Shown here piece after piece: positions 11,521 through 22,331 of a stretch of DNA of 64,000 nt (position 1 is its first letter; every line of letters begins with the position of its first letter). The stretch is from Neostapfia colusana. Lineage: Eukaryota; Streptophyta; Magnoliopsida; Poales; Poaceae. The DNA lies in the NCBI GenBank assembly GCA_030760725.1, contig JASWHV010000007.1:23658824-23722823 (forward strand), given 5' to 3'. A program made the position numbers and the translations under genes. The notes below the pieces were generated by a model. It had not been told where the DNA came from. It worked only from the letters and a program-made list of their open reading frames with translations, and did no database searches.

Positions 11521-12550
11521 GGGTGGAAGATGCACTCAAGGATCCGGATTGGGTGGTAGCTATGCAAGAAGAGTTAAACAACTTTACAAGAAATCAAGTA
11601 TGGGAGCTAGTGAAAAGACTAAATGTAAATGTGGTAGGCACCAAGTGGGTGTTCCGCAACAAGTAAGACGAACACAGAGTGGTGACGAGAAATAAAGACA
11701 AACTTGTGGCAAAGGGATATGCTCAAGTCGAAGGTTTGGATTTCGATGAAACCTTTGCTCCCGTAGCTAGGCTTGAGTCCATTCGTATTCTATTATCCTA
11801 TGCTACTCACCATGATTTTAAACTTTATCAAATAGATGTGAAAAGTGCCTTCCTAAATGGTCCAATCAAGGAGGAGGTGTATGTGGAGCAACCACCCGGC
11901 TTTGAAGACCAAGAATATCCTAATCATGTGTTTAAGTTGCATAAAGCTCTCTATGGTCTCAAACAAGCTCCTAGAGCTTCGTATGAGTGTCTTAGAGACT
12001 TTCTCATTGATAATGGATTTAAGATAGGCAAAGCAGATTATACACTCTTCACAAAGAATGTAGACAACGATCTCTTTGTGTGCCAAATATATGTCGATGA
12101 CATTATATTTGATTCTACTAACAAATCTTTTTGTAATGAGTTTAGTAAGATAATGACAGATAGGTTTGAGATGTCCATGATGGGAGAGTTGAAGTTCTTC
12201 CTAGGATTTCAAGTCAAGCAACTCAAGGAAGGCACGTTCATTAGTCAAACCAAGTACACACAAGACATAATCAAGAAGTTCGACATGGACAAAGCAAAAC
12301 CCATCAAGACACCAATGGCAACAAATGGGCACCTTGACCTCAATGAAGATGGACCAAGCGTGGATCAAAAGGTATATCGCTCTATGATTGGTTCATTGCT
12401 ATATCTTTGTGTATCTAGGCCCGATATCATGCTTAGTGTATGTTTATGTGCAAGATTTCAAGCATCATCTAAAGAATGTCATTTAACAGTCGTTAAAAGG
12501 ATCCTAAGATATCTAGTTCACACACCTAACCTAGGATTATGGTATCCAAA
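11521..12550 (+). pseudogene. Element H reverse transcriptase
   Basis: Copia-type RT: WVVAMQEELNNF, GTKWVFRNK, then the finger and palm with KGYAQVEGLDFDETFAPVA, QIDVKSAFLNG, LYGLKQAPRA and the catalytic YVDD box at about 12092. A TAA at 11664-11666 interrupts the frame just before the first palm block; the frame resumes without a shift. It lies downstream of integrase, the defining Ty1/copia order. Confidence 0.9.
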
Positions 12551-13041
12551 GGGATCTAAGTTTAATCTCATCGGATACTCCGATACGGATTACACCGGAT
12601 GTAAAATAGATAGAAAAAGCACCTCAGGGACTTGGCAATTTTGGCAGGTCCCTAGTATCATGGTCATCCAAGAAACAAAACTCCATTGCTCTCTCCACAG
12701 TTGAGGCGGAGTATGTCGCAGCCGGGAGTTGTTGTGCTCAACTTCTTTGGATGCGACAAACTCTAAAGGATTATGGTCACAATATGAACCACATTCCACT
12801 ATTATGTGACAATGAGAGTGCCATTAAGATAGCCCACAATCCCGTTGAGCACTCTAGGACCAAACATATAGACATCCGACATCACTTTTTGAGAGATCAT
12901 TCTATAAAGGGGGACATAGCTATCTCACATGTAAGAACTGAAAAACAACTAGCCGATATTTTCACCAAACCACTAGATGAAAAACGATTTTGTGAACTTC
13001 GAAATGAGTTGAATATCCTAGACTCTAGGAATGTGAGTTGA
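12551..13041 (+). pseudogene. Element H RNase H and end of pol
   Basis: GYSDTDYTGC (first acidic residues), then a frameshift near 12640, then STVEAEYVAAGSCCAQLLW, LLCDNESAIKIAHNPV and HIDIRHHFLRD, the copia RNase H signature. VRTEKQLADIFTKPL and a short tail end at a TGA near 13041. It would remove RNA from the hybrid during reverse transcription. Confidence 0.88.
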
Positions 13042-13176
13042 AAAGTTGTGCAAATAGAAGTCCTCAAAATTTTTCACAAATTTCAAAAGATGTGCATGAT
13101 TGTGAAAAACTTGTCCTTCTCTATTTCTTCTCTCATATTATTTTTAGCTATATTGTGGTCATCATGTAATTGTGTG

Positions 13177-13179
<3 letters not shown>

Positions 13180-13240
<61 letters not shown>
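13180..13240. repeat. (AT)n microsatellite
   Basis: About 30 uninterrupted AT dinucleotides between H pol and the envelope-like frame. Its length is likely variable. Confidence 0.95.
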
Positions 13241-13242
<2 letters not shown>

Positions 13243-13982
13243 ACCATATAGCAGGTGCAAGTAAATCCACCGCAAACAAAGGCAAAATTATAATATATAA
13301 GAATTTTTTCTTCAGACTTTAAGAGCCGGACTAGTCCGACCTAGAGGTCGGACAAGTCCGGGCATCCTAAGTAGTCCGAGATGCAGCGGACAAGTCCACA
13401 ACGGACTAGTCCGCCCGGCACCGGACAAGTCCCGACTAGAGACTAGTCCGGACCTAGTCCGACCCCTAGAGATTTAACCTCCAAGGGTCGGGCTGACCCC
13501 TTCCCTCTCCCTCATTCACCTCCACTCCACTTCTGTCCTCCAAAACTCGCCCCCATTGGCGATTTTGGAGTCCTCCCTCAAATCCCTCGAAGGCATCCTC
13601 GATTCAAGGCTTGTGGAGTGCGGGGAACTCTTCTCCGACCATCTCCGCTCCTTCGACCCGCGGATTTCATCAAATTTCTTCACTCTAAGGTACTTTTTGA
13701 CCTAGCCTTGACTTTTCACGAAAATCTTATTTCTAGGTCACACCTTTAGTACCTTAGGCCTTCTCTGATATTCCTACACCATATTATTGCAATCCCTCAT
13801 AGTATTGCAACTACTTTGCTGAATTAGTGATCAAATCACCTAAGTTAGGGTTTAAAACTGTAGGACAAGTCCGGCCGGAGCGGACTAGTCCGCCTCCGGC
13901 CCGGACAAGTCCGACTGATACAGTCTTAGTCCCTAACTTTGAGGTTGTAAACTAATTCAAACACAATGCTCCATCAACTAAG

Positions 13983-14000
13983 TACTTCTTTTCTCACCAG
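13983..14000 (+). promoter_or_regulatory. Candidate 3' splice acceptor before envelope-like frame
   Basis: A pyrimidine-rich run (TACTTCTTTTCTCACC) ends in AG at 13999-14000, three bases before the ATG at 14004. This fits an acceptor for a spliced subgenomic RNA carrying the downstream frame. No matching donor was identified. Confidence 0.4.
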
Positions 14001-14003
14001 ATC

Positions 14004-15752
14004 ATGTCACGACCCAGCAACAGTCCTCTTCCAAACCCCGAGGCCGAAGCGGCTCGCCAAGCCGCTTATCATGTGGCAGCCGAGGTAGAGGCAGGAGAGG
14101 CTGCTGCAAGGGAGGCTCGGACAAAGAAACGGGCTGACAGGGAAGCACAATCCTCTCAGTCCGTTGATCTTCCAAGGAGGAAGAGGCTAGTGACTCTGAA
14201 AGAAAAGCAACATGCCGAGCCCCAAAAATCAACCCAAGACAAAGGAAAAGGCAAAGCAGCTGATCCTCCGAGGAAAAAGGCCTTAGCCAACAGGGGACTC
14301 GTCATTCGTGACAACCCTAGACGAGGAAGGGAAAATCCCCCACAGGGACATATTGGGCCTCTTGAGAGGGCACCTCCTATGCACAACCCAAACCGCCAAC
14401 CCAATTTGGCAAGTGCAACCTTCAAGGGGAAAGGAGCCGACAAAGCAAGAAGGTTCCGAGAAGAGGAGGTTTATAAGTACGAGAAGTCCACACCAGACCC
14501 TCGTTTCTGGTGCGACTTCCATTGTGACTACTACCGGCTTGTCTATCTCCCAATGAAGACACCGGTAGTTGATGCTCAGTGGGTGGACTGGCCATACATG
14601 GCAAACAAGAAGCATCAAGCTTTTGATGCAGTAATTGAAGCAACAGAACGCCATGGGATCAAGGACTTAATGGCCTTTCAGTATGATTGGAACATTGAGG
14701 TTATAGTCCAATTTTACACCACCTGCTACTTCCACACCTATGGAAATAGGAAAATCACTTGGATGACAAATGGTGTGGTTTACTCTATACTGTATGATGA
14801 ATTTGCTCGAATCCTTGGACTTGGGGAGCACTTGAACTATGAGATCGTAGTTCAAAATGAGAGAACCTTGGGAAAGGATGACTTGGACTTCATGTACCCT
14901 TCATATCTCTCCTATGAGGCACCATCAACCCACAACATCAAACCCTTTTTTGGAGTGCTGAACAGGATTCTAAGAAAGACTCTAGCTCTAAAAGATGGAG
15001 ATGTAGGGATGATACAGGGGTATCTCAGAAACTTGTTGAAGCTGCTCAATGAAGAAGAAAGATTCAATGTCTTTGACTACATATAAAACGATATCTTCAA
15101 CATCTCCCACACCCCGAACAGGTCCTGTGGCTATGCACCATACATCATGTGCATGATATAAAGAGTCACAGGACTGGAATTTGCAAAGGATGTGAAGCAC
15201 AGGAAGCTACGTCCTCAGATGCCGACTCCTCTTCCTCGCCCTCCTGCGTCCTTGGGCAGGAGCTCCTCTGCAGATCCATCCTCCTCAGCTGGACCATCCG
15301 TCCCTCCATCATCGAGTGGCTCCTCTAGTGGCCTGCTTAAAATTTTCAAGGCCATATTCTCCTCGTGCTGGAAGGTGGAAGTTCGCACGCAGAAAATGAA
15401 GCAACGCCAAGAGAAGTATCTCAAGGCCATGTGCAACAAGATGGAGATACCTATGTCTCCACCGTCATCAGATGATGACGAAGTGAAAGAATTTCCCACT
15501 CTCACGGAGGACGAGCTTGCCTACTTTGGATCCTCCTCGGCTGCTCCTCCAACCTCCCACACTCATCAAGAGGATGACAATGAAGATGAAGATGAAGATG
15601 AGGATGAGGAGACTCAAAGTGACCAAGACGAAGATCAAGATGATAGTGATTATGTTTTTCTCTCCTTTCTTTCCCTTTTTGGTGCTTTGATGCCAAAGGG
15701 GGAGAGAATAAGGGGGAGTAGTCTAGTCGTAGTCTCTAGTCTTGCTCTTTAA
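14004..15752 (+). pseudogene. Element H envelope-like / extra 3' ORF
   Basis: A single frame of about 583 codons broken by two TAA codons (15084-15086 and about 15159). The N-terminus is alanine-, arginine- and lysine-rich. The middle (about residues 155-360) is a well-formed globular region with DPRFWCDFHCDYYRL, WNIEVIVQFYTTCYF and ILGLGEHLNYE. After the stops come IMCMI, VTGLEF, a serine/proline-rich stretch, an acidic DEDEDEDEE run and a short hydrophobic segment (VFLSFLSLFGAL). Position after RNase H and before the polypurine tracts matches the so-called env-like frame of Sireviruses. True envelope function is unproven; I see no signal peptide at the start. Confidence 0.7.
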
Positions 15753-16097
15753 ACACTCACTTTATGATGGTTTGTAATAACTATGCCACATTATGCCACG
15801 TTATGTTATTTTGTAATGACTATGCTGTTTATGTCTTCATATTATGCCATATTGAAATATGTTTGCTCGTAAATGTTATATCTTTCTTAATGCGGTTAAT
15901 GCTCACATCACACTTAGCCACCCCACAATAACACATGTAAGTATGAAATTCCCAAAGAACTCACTCTTGTGCATATTTTCCCTTGACAATCCTTTGTGCA
16001 CACATTTAGGGGGAGTGAATCATACACACATGTGTTATGAAAACAATCTACTATATCTATTTATCGAAAAATCTTAATGAGTTGTCATCAATCACCA
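15753..16097 (+). other. 3' untranslated region of element H
   Basis: No coding frame. AT-rich, with an extra G-rich run (TTTAGGGGGAGTG near 16007) besides those at about 15696-15717, resembling the multiple polypurine tracts of Sireviruses. Confidence 0.55.
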
Positions 16098-16110
16098 AAA
16101 AGGGGGAGAT
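16098..16110 (+). other. Polypurine tract of element H
   Basis: AAAAGGGGGAGAT directly before the 3' LTR start TGAAAATG. It is the primer for plus-strand synthesis. Confidence 0.85.
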
Positions 16111-17821
16111 TGAAAATGCATCTAGGTAATCCCCGCGAGTTTTGGTTGATTGATGACGACAATTAAGATACTCATAAGTTTTTACTAAGTATGAGCACAG
16201 GTGTTTATCAAAGAAATGGATATGGAGTCTCTCAAGAAGCAAAAGGAAAAGAAGAAGACTTGGAAGAGTAGAAAATATAATTTTCTATTAATTTTCACAT
16301 TTTCTAGTTGTGTACAAGGTCTTCTCTTTTAGAGTGCTTAAGAATCATTAGAGAGCTCAAACGAAGGGTAGAAAGTTAGAATCGTGAGACGAAGTAGTCA
16401 TAGGTATGAAAAAAAGGAAGACCGGACTTGTCCGGACCATGGGCCGGACTAGTCCGCTCTGACCCAAACTAATCCGTTTTGGACCGGATAAAGAGTCTCT
16501 GAGTGAGTTCGGACTTGTCCATTCAAAGCCGGACCAGTCCGTTGTCGTGTGAGTCTGAGCCGTTATGAGACTAAGTCTCAGAGGGCCGGACTAGTCCGCC
16601 CGAGAGGCCGGACTAGTCCGCTAAGCGGACTAAGCCGCTTAGGTCCGGAGAAGAAGTTTCTGAGTGCCATCGGACTAGTCCGCTCCACAGGCCGGACTAG
16701 TCCGATCCCTTCAGACTAGTCCGAATTAGGACGGAACAAAGGTTCCTGTGTGAGCTCGGACTAGTCCGAAGTTGGCTGGACTAGTCCGCAGCCCTAGATT
16801 AGAGAGTTTTTAGACTAAGTCTGATAAGACCGGACTAGTCCGCCCTTGGGGCCGGACTAGTCCGCCCTTACCAGACTAGTCTGTTTTCATACGGAACAAC
16901 GGTTCCCGACTGAGATCGGACTAGTCCGCTCTTGGCCGGACTAGTCCGGAGTTTTATGACCGTTTGAGTCCAACGGTCACTAAACTTTAGTTGGTAGCCT
17001 TGTGACGTGAGTGGTCCCTCAAGAACGGACTAGTCTGGGGTTGGGAGCGGACTAGTCTAGACTTTAGTTGGTAACGACTAGATGCCGGGATTTCTATAAA
17101 AGGAGACACCCCAATGAGAATTGGGAGAACAACAACCCAAGCGCTGAAAACTCATTCCTAGAGCTCTTCTAGGCCTCTTTCCTCACCGTCTAGACTCCTA
17201 AAAGTGGATCTTGAGGAGATTGTGGTTTTTGTGAGAGGAAAGACGTGGTGATCGACGTTTGAGCTCTCGGTTTGATTCTATTGCACTCTAACGGTTAATT
17301 TGAGTTCTTAACAGTTATACTTTGATTTCTAGAACTGCTTGGTTGGTGTAGGGAGCCTCAAGTTGTGAGTAGCCCCTAAGAGCATTGTATTCACATTTGA
17401 TTGATAGTGAAAGAGCCCGGGCTTGATCTTGGTGATCGCTCGGTGAGGGAAGGGTTGGAAAAGACCCGGTCCTTGGTGGACTCCTCAATGAGGACGTAGA
17501 TTCCTGTGTGGAATCGAACCTCGGGATAAATCGTGTCTCTTGGTTCCTTTACTATTTCACTCGCTCACTAGAATTACTTGTTAAGCTTTCATTTTGTTAA
17601 TACCCGTGAATTGTTCTACTATCTCGCAATCTAATCATTCACAACTAATTAGTGATATTATTTGACTACCATATATCTTCTACTCAAACAAACTTAAAAG
17701 GGAACCTAAAACGCAATTTTATACTTAGACCGGACTAGTCCGGCCTCCTTCAAGTTTTATCCGCTGTTTGCAATAGTTTCATGTTTTATTAGCCTATTCA
17801 CCCCCCTCTAGGTAATTTTCA
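16111..17821 (+). repeat. 3' LTR of element H
   Basis: TGAAAATGCATC ... TTTTCA, 1711 bp, partner of 5677-7388. It carries the palindrome cluster and a TATA box at 17095-17103, and is followed by CACAT (17822-17826), the right target duplication. Confidence 0.93.
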
Positions 17822-17826
17822 CACAT

Positions 17827-19205
17827 GCTGCGTTTCAATCATATTTTTTCCCTTCTTCAATAATTCTGTCATCGGCTTAGCAAGCTTGGAAAAACTTGGA
17901 ATGAATCTCCAGTAATATCCCGCTAAGCTGAGGAAGCTTCTGACTTCATGAACAGAAGTGGGAGCTTTCCATTTTAGCACTTGTTCAATTTTGCTTGGAT
18001 CAACCGTGATGCCTTCCACTGAGATGATATGCCCCAAAAATGGCACTATGCTGATCCAGAACTCACATTTGCTGAACTTGGCATAGAGCTTATGGTCCCA
18101 CAATCGTTGAAGAACAATTCTTAAGTGTTCGGCGTGTTCTGCTTCTGTCTTGGAGTAAACCAAGATATCATCAATGAACACCACAACGAACTTGTCCAGC
18201 TCCGACATGAACACTGAGTTCATGAGATACATGAAATGTGCTGGAGCATTAGTGAGACCAAAAGACATGACGAGATATTTATATAGCCCATATCTCGTCG
18301 AGAATGCTGTCTTCAGAATATCCTCCGCCCGGATTTTTATTTGATGATAACCGGAGCGAAGGTCCATCTTGGAGAACACACTTGCACCCACAAGCTGATC
18401 AAACATGATGTCAATGCGGGGCAGTGGGTATTTGTTCTTGATGGTGACGGCGTTGAGCGGCCGGTAATCCACACACAGCCTCAAGGTTTCATCTTTCTTC
18501 TTTACGAACAGCACCGAGCATCCCCAAGGCGAGGAACTCGGTCTAATGAAACCTTTGCTCAACAGATCATTGAGCTGTTCTTTCAATTCAGCCAGCTCGT
18601 TCGGAGCCATTTTATATGGTCTCCGTGAGATAGGGGTAGTCCCAGGTGCAAGATCAATCTTGAGCTCGACAGCCCGCTCAGGTGGCATGCCCAGAAGATC
18701 ATCCGGGAACACGTCGGGATACTCGCGGACTACAGGGATGTCCTCTAACTTGGAAGCTTCATTAGTATAGGCGGCTGAAACTTCCCGGACTGGATGGTCT
18801 AATATGAGGGACTGCGGATGGTGTAGTAGGGAGTTGAGGTGAACCGTCCGTGATAATGTTTCTAGGACAGCGCCGTGGTAACTTAACCATGACATCACTA
18901 AGATTGCATCAATCTTTTGCCCCTCAAGGATAATCATAGTGGTGGGATATATCTTCCCACCTAAGCACAGTGGTGCTTTCGGAATCATCATAGTTGCTGA
19001 AATCTTTCCTCCCGGTGAGCAGATCATATAAGAGCACTCGGTTGGAAAGGCTTACAGATGCTTAACCGCATATGATGCACTTATGAAGTTGTGGGTTGCA
19101 CCAGAATCAAATAATATGATGATTGCTTGGTCGTTGAGAGTGAACGTACCCGCCAGCATGTTTTCTCCCTCTGGGGCGTCCTCATTGTCGAGGTTGCGAA
19201 TGCCC
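17827..19205 (-). pseudogene. Element A pol, 5' part: protease and reverse transcriptase
   Basis: Minus strand. The protease active site LFDSGATHNFI is intact at about 19085-19120, but a stop follows near 19060. The RT frame (17827-19027) has VREYPDVFPDDLLGMPPER, VLFVKKKDETLRLCVDYRPLN, FSKMDLRSGYHQI, the FIDD catalytic box (near 18165), KLYAKFSKCEFW and LAGYYWRFI. It ends at the H insertion in the RT/RNase H linker; RNase H resumes at 5671. Confidence 0.88.
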
Positions 19206-20354
19206 CCAGTTCACTGACTAACCTTCTTGACCGGAGGTCGATCTCGAGCACTGCCCTGATACTGGGCTTGCCCGCTGCTCTGCTGCCCCTGGGGACAGTC
19301 CTTTGAGAAATGGCCCGTCTGGCCACACGTAAAGCAAGTGTAGCGAGGCGGTCCTCCGCTGATCAGCGGACGGAAATCCGGGGCGCGTTGTGGCGATGGA
19401 AATGCCCGGGGCACCATCTGCTGCTGCTGTTGCGGCCATGGTGATGGCATTGGCGGTCAGAACGGGGGTGGCTGGAAAGAACGACCCCTGAACTGCTGAG
19501 GTCGCGCAGGTGGATGCCATTGCTGACCGGATGGTGTCCGATACACCATGCGGTATTTCTGAGGAGCTCCACCCCCACTGCTGGGTGGAGTGCTGCGCTT
19601 TCGCTGCTCAGCCGCCAATTCACGCTGAGATCGTTGAACGTGCCGTGATTGCATTGGACGAGATGCGTCTTCATCTCGGGATTTAATCCCCGATAGAAGT
19701 GCTCTCGCTTCTTCTCCTCAGTGGAGACATAATCTGACGCATACTGTGCCAGATGGTTGAAGGCACGGGAGTAGTCATGGGCACTCCTCCTGCCCTGCTT
19801 CAGCTCCAACAACTCTTGGAACTTCCGCTTCATTATCCCGGGAGGTATATGGTAGGCGTGGAACGCCTCGCGGAATTCTTCCCACTCCACGGCATGGCCA
19901 GCCGGCAGTGAGGCGACATAGTTCGCCCACCACGCACCAGCGGCACCGTGAAGCTGCTGCGCCGCGAACAGAGTCTTCTGCCGCTCCGTAAATTGGAGCA
20001 GCCCGAATTTGGACTCAATTGTCCGCAGCCAGTTGTCGGCCTCCAGGGGTTCTGCTGCGTCTGTGAACACCATAGGATGCGTACTCATGAAGTCCGAGTA
20101 CGTCATAACATGGGGCTGACGAGGCCCCCTCTATTGACGCCCCCCGCCTGGGGCGTATTTTGCACGATCATGTGGAGCAGGTCGGTCTGCTCCTCACGAT
20201 TACCCACCAGGGCCACGATCACATCCGCTAGTGTAAGCGGAGGCGGCGGTGGTGGTTGTTGCTGCGGGGTGCTGTTGTAGGCAGGTGGCTGGGAGTCATC
20301 ACCCCCCTGCTGGCTAGAGCCACCGACCTCCTGCGTGGCCCGAGTGCGAACCAT
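19206..20354 (-). pseudogene. Element A gag
   Basis: Starts at ATG 20354 (MVRTRATQEV), with a poly-proline stretch and LTLADVIVALVG. A frameshift near 20105 leads to the capsid-like Retrotrans_gag region (FTDAAEPLEADNWLRTIE; AAGAWWANYV; YHIPPGIMKRKFQELLELKQG; LAQYASDYVS). A shift near 19600 is followed by the zinc knuckle CFTCGQTGHFSKDC at about 19296-19337 (CX2CX4HX4C). Order and motifs are those of Tekay/Del Gag. The ATG is chosen because MVRTR-type starts are common in this group and it follows the long leader. Confidence 0.85.
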
Positions 20355-22315
20355 CTGCAACCATACGACAATAAAAATCAGTGGCGCAACATACTTCATG
20401 TTATCCAATAAAATAGGCGTAAAACATAATGACAGTAAAACATGCGATACATCTCGTATACAGATAATGTAATAACTTTGCACAAGCTACACCATTACCA
20501 AAACAAATATAAGCTAGTTCAATCCAAATTGACGGACTTCCTCTTTGGAAGTTCATCTCAACTAGGTTTGGTCACTACGAGACATTAATATCGCTTTGTT
20601 CACATATACTACCCTTTTCTCTTTAATACGACACAAACATGGTCTCTAGCAAAAGAAACTTGAGGACATATACTCAAATCTTTCACTAGTTGAAGATAAC
20701 CACTCATGAGTATGTTCTACCCCAATGGAAGTACTTAAACTCCCTAGGGTACAACAAACTCTCAAATGAGTTCAACTGTCATCCCTCTGCCAGAATGACC
20801 AGTTTCTATATATACCAGATTTTGATCTGATGCTGGGCATTTTCATGACTCAAGTTGAAATACCAAAGTTAACGTTAACTTCAGTAACTTTCCAACGAGT
20901 ATTTATTTTCCCTCAGATCAGCTGTGGTTAAAAAGTTATGACAATTCAAAGTCAACAGAATTTCTGGAGGAATTTCAACAGCACCTCCTTTGGAAGTTGC
21001 TGTTTCCAACTCTAATTTCCACTGAATTCCTTGCTGCAATTGCAGAAACTTCGAATCACAAAGATGTAACATATCTCCTACCCTTTTCAAAAATGTATTA
21101 TATGACAATTTTAGATTTTTCTACTAGAAGTTATGCTTGAAAAACAGAACAGTCCAGAGAGTGTTCATTAATCTGTCCTGTTTCTGGACAGTTTACAATC
21201 ATCTGGCATTTCAGCCAGTTTAAGGTGTGATTCAGCCCTGGAAGTCTACAACAAAGGTGGTAGAGTACTTCAAAAAAATTCCAGAACTGTATCCCACACC
21301 TCCATTGGCTAAATAATCTGTGAGTTATGCTCTGTCAAATTCAGCAGACTTGCTGCCAAAACAGAGCACTCTGTTTTTCAATCCCTTTGAGCTAAACTGA
21401 TCAACTATTGAATTTTTCTACCCAACCAGGGTCCTACATTTTGAAACTTGGTGATTTTAGTTCCTGGTTATCCTTATCTTTCATGCACATGCTGATGATA
21501 TTTCTGTACTACGTTCCTCACAAAAAGAAAATCCTAACCGGATTATACCGGCATATACGTCTCAATTGTGGCACTAACCGGTCTCTCGCACACGTATACT
21601 ACACGGTTTACATACGTGGTTAGTACCTGCAGAAGAACACACAATAATGATGCACTCAAGAGTTATTTTCATTTCAGGCAGGTCCATATTTGAAAGTAAT
21701 TACAAACGCCCGTATCATTGCCATACAACCGTCCTTGAGTTAAGCCACGTCTCAAGGTACGTGATCATGTTTTAATACCACACGACAGGAAACCCGAGTG
21801 GAGCGTGAACGGGTCGTCACGGTTGGGAATTTTATCACCCCAATAGATACCACCTACTGCCCTGCAGGGCACACCGATGGCAAGCGTTGCGTATGTCCTC
21901 CTGGGCTATTTCCAAATGAACACACTATCACGTTACTGACCACACGATGGGGTCTCCACTTGCTTGCCTAATGCACGCTAGGGATCAGCGTTTCATATGA
22001 ACTCAGGAACATGAAGAGTCCAAGAGTTTCATATTAACGTCCCACACCAAGCTTTGAGACCTATCCCTGAACCACATTCCTCGTCAGGGGAGCTAACAGA
22101 AATTGAACCGCTTTCGGTGGCGTTCCTTACCATTCTTACCTGAGCATAGGTGTGTCGTTACATAATCAAAATTCAGAATTATAACACATATGTTAGTATT
22201 GCCACTTTAATTAACTATGGTAATATGGTCCTTACTTGGGAAAACTACCGAATCCTCACCGTAAACCTAAGTTTTCCCATAATACAGTCCTTAATTAATG
22301 TGCTATTCCCAATAC
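20355..22315 (-). other. Leader of element A
   Basis: About 1.96 kb without coding potential between gag and the primer site. The part from about 20880 upward is clearly related to the leader of element D (40530-41978), especially 21530-22140 versus 41195-41810, showing that A and D are kin. Confidence 0.75.
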
Positions 22316-22328
22316 GGCTCTGATACCA
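22316..22328 (-). other. Primer-binding site of element A
   Basis: Minus strand TGGTATCAGAGCC, complementary to the 3' end of tRNA-Met, three bases from the LTR end. Confidence 0.88.
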
Positions 22329-22331
22329 GCC

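Larger units (their letters stand above)
13042..14003 (+). other. Spacer between H pol and envelope-like frame
   Basis: No convincing protein. It holds the AT microsatellite (13180-13240), two groups of the CGGACTAGTCCG-type motif (about 13325-13475 and 13865-13915), and ends in a pyrimidine run plus AG at 13999-14000. Confidence 0.6.
5677..17821 (+). mobile_element. Element H: Sirevirus-like Ty1/copia retrotransposon with envelope-like frame
   Basis: A complete 12.1 kb plus-strand element: 5' LTR 5677-7388, primer site 7391-7403, gag, protease, integrase, RT and RNase H in copia order (integrase before RT), a further frame at 14004-15752, several G-rich polypurine runs and 3' LTR 16111-17821. 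CACAT flanks both ends. Large size, TGGTATTAGAGCC primer site, coiled-coil-rich Gag, repeated AAGGGGGAG runs and the extra 3' frame are hallmarks of the Sirevirus (SIRE/Maximus) lineage. It sits in element A's pol, so it is younger than A. All frames carry stops or shifts. Confidence 0.92.

Noticed and set aside
15502..15696. Histidine-rich antisense frame
   Set aside because: Mirror image of the acidic Asp/Glu run in the envelope-like frame.
20484..22315. Non-coding RNA gene in the A leader
   Set aside because: Conservation with D's leader is explained by common descent of the elements; no tRNA or rRNA features are seen.
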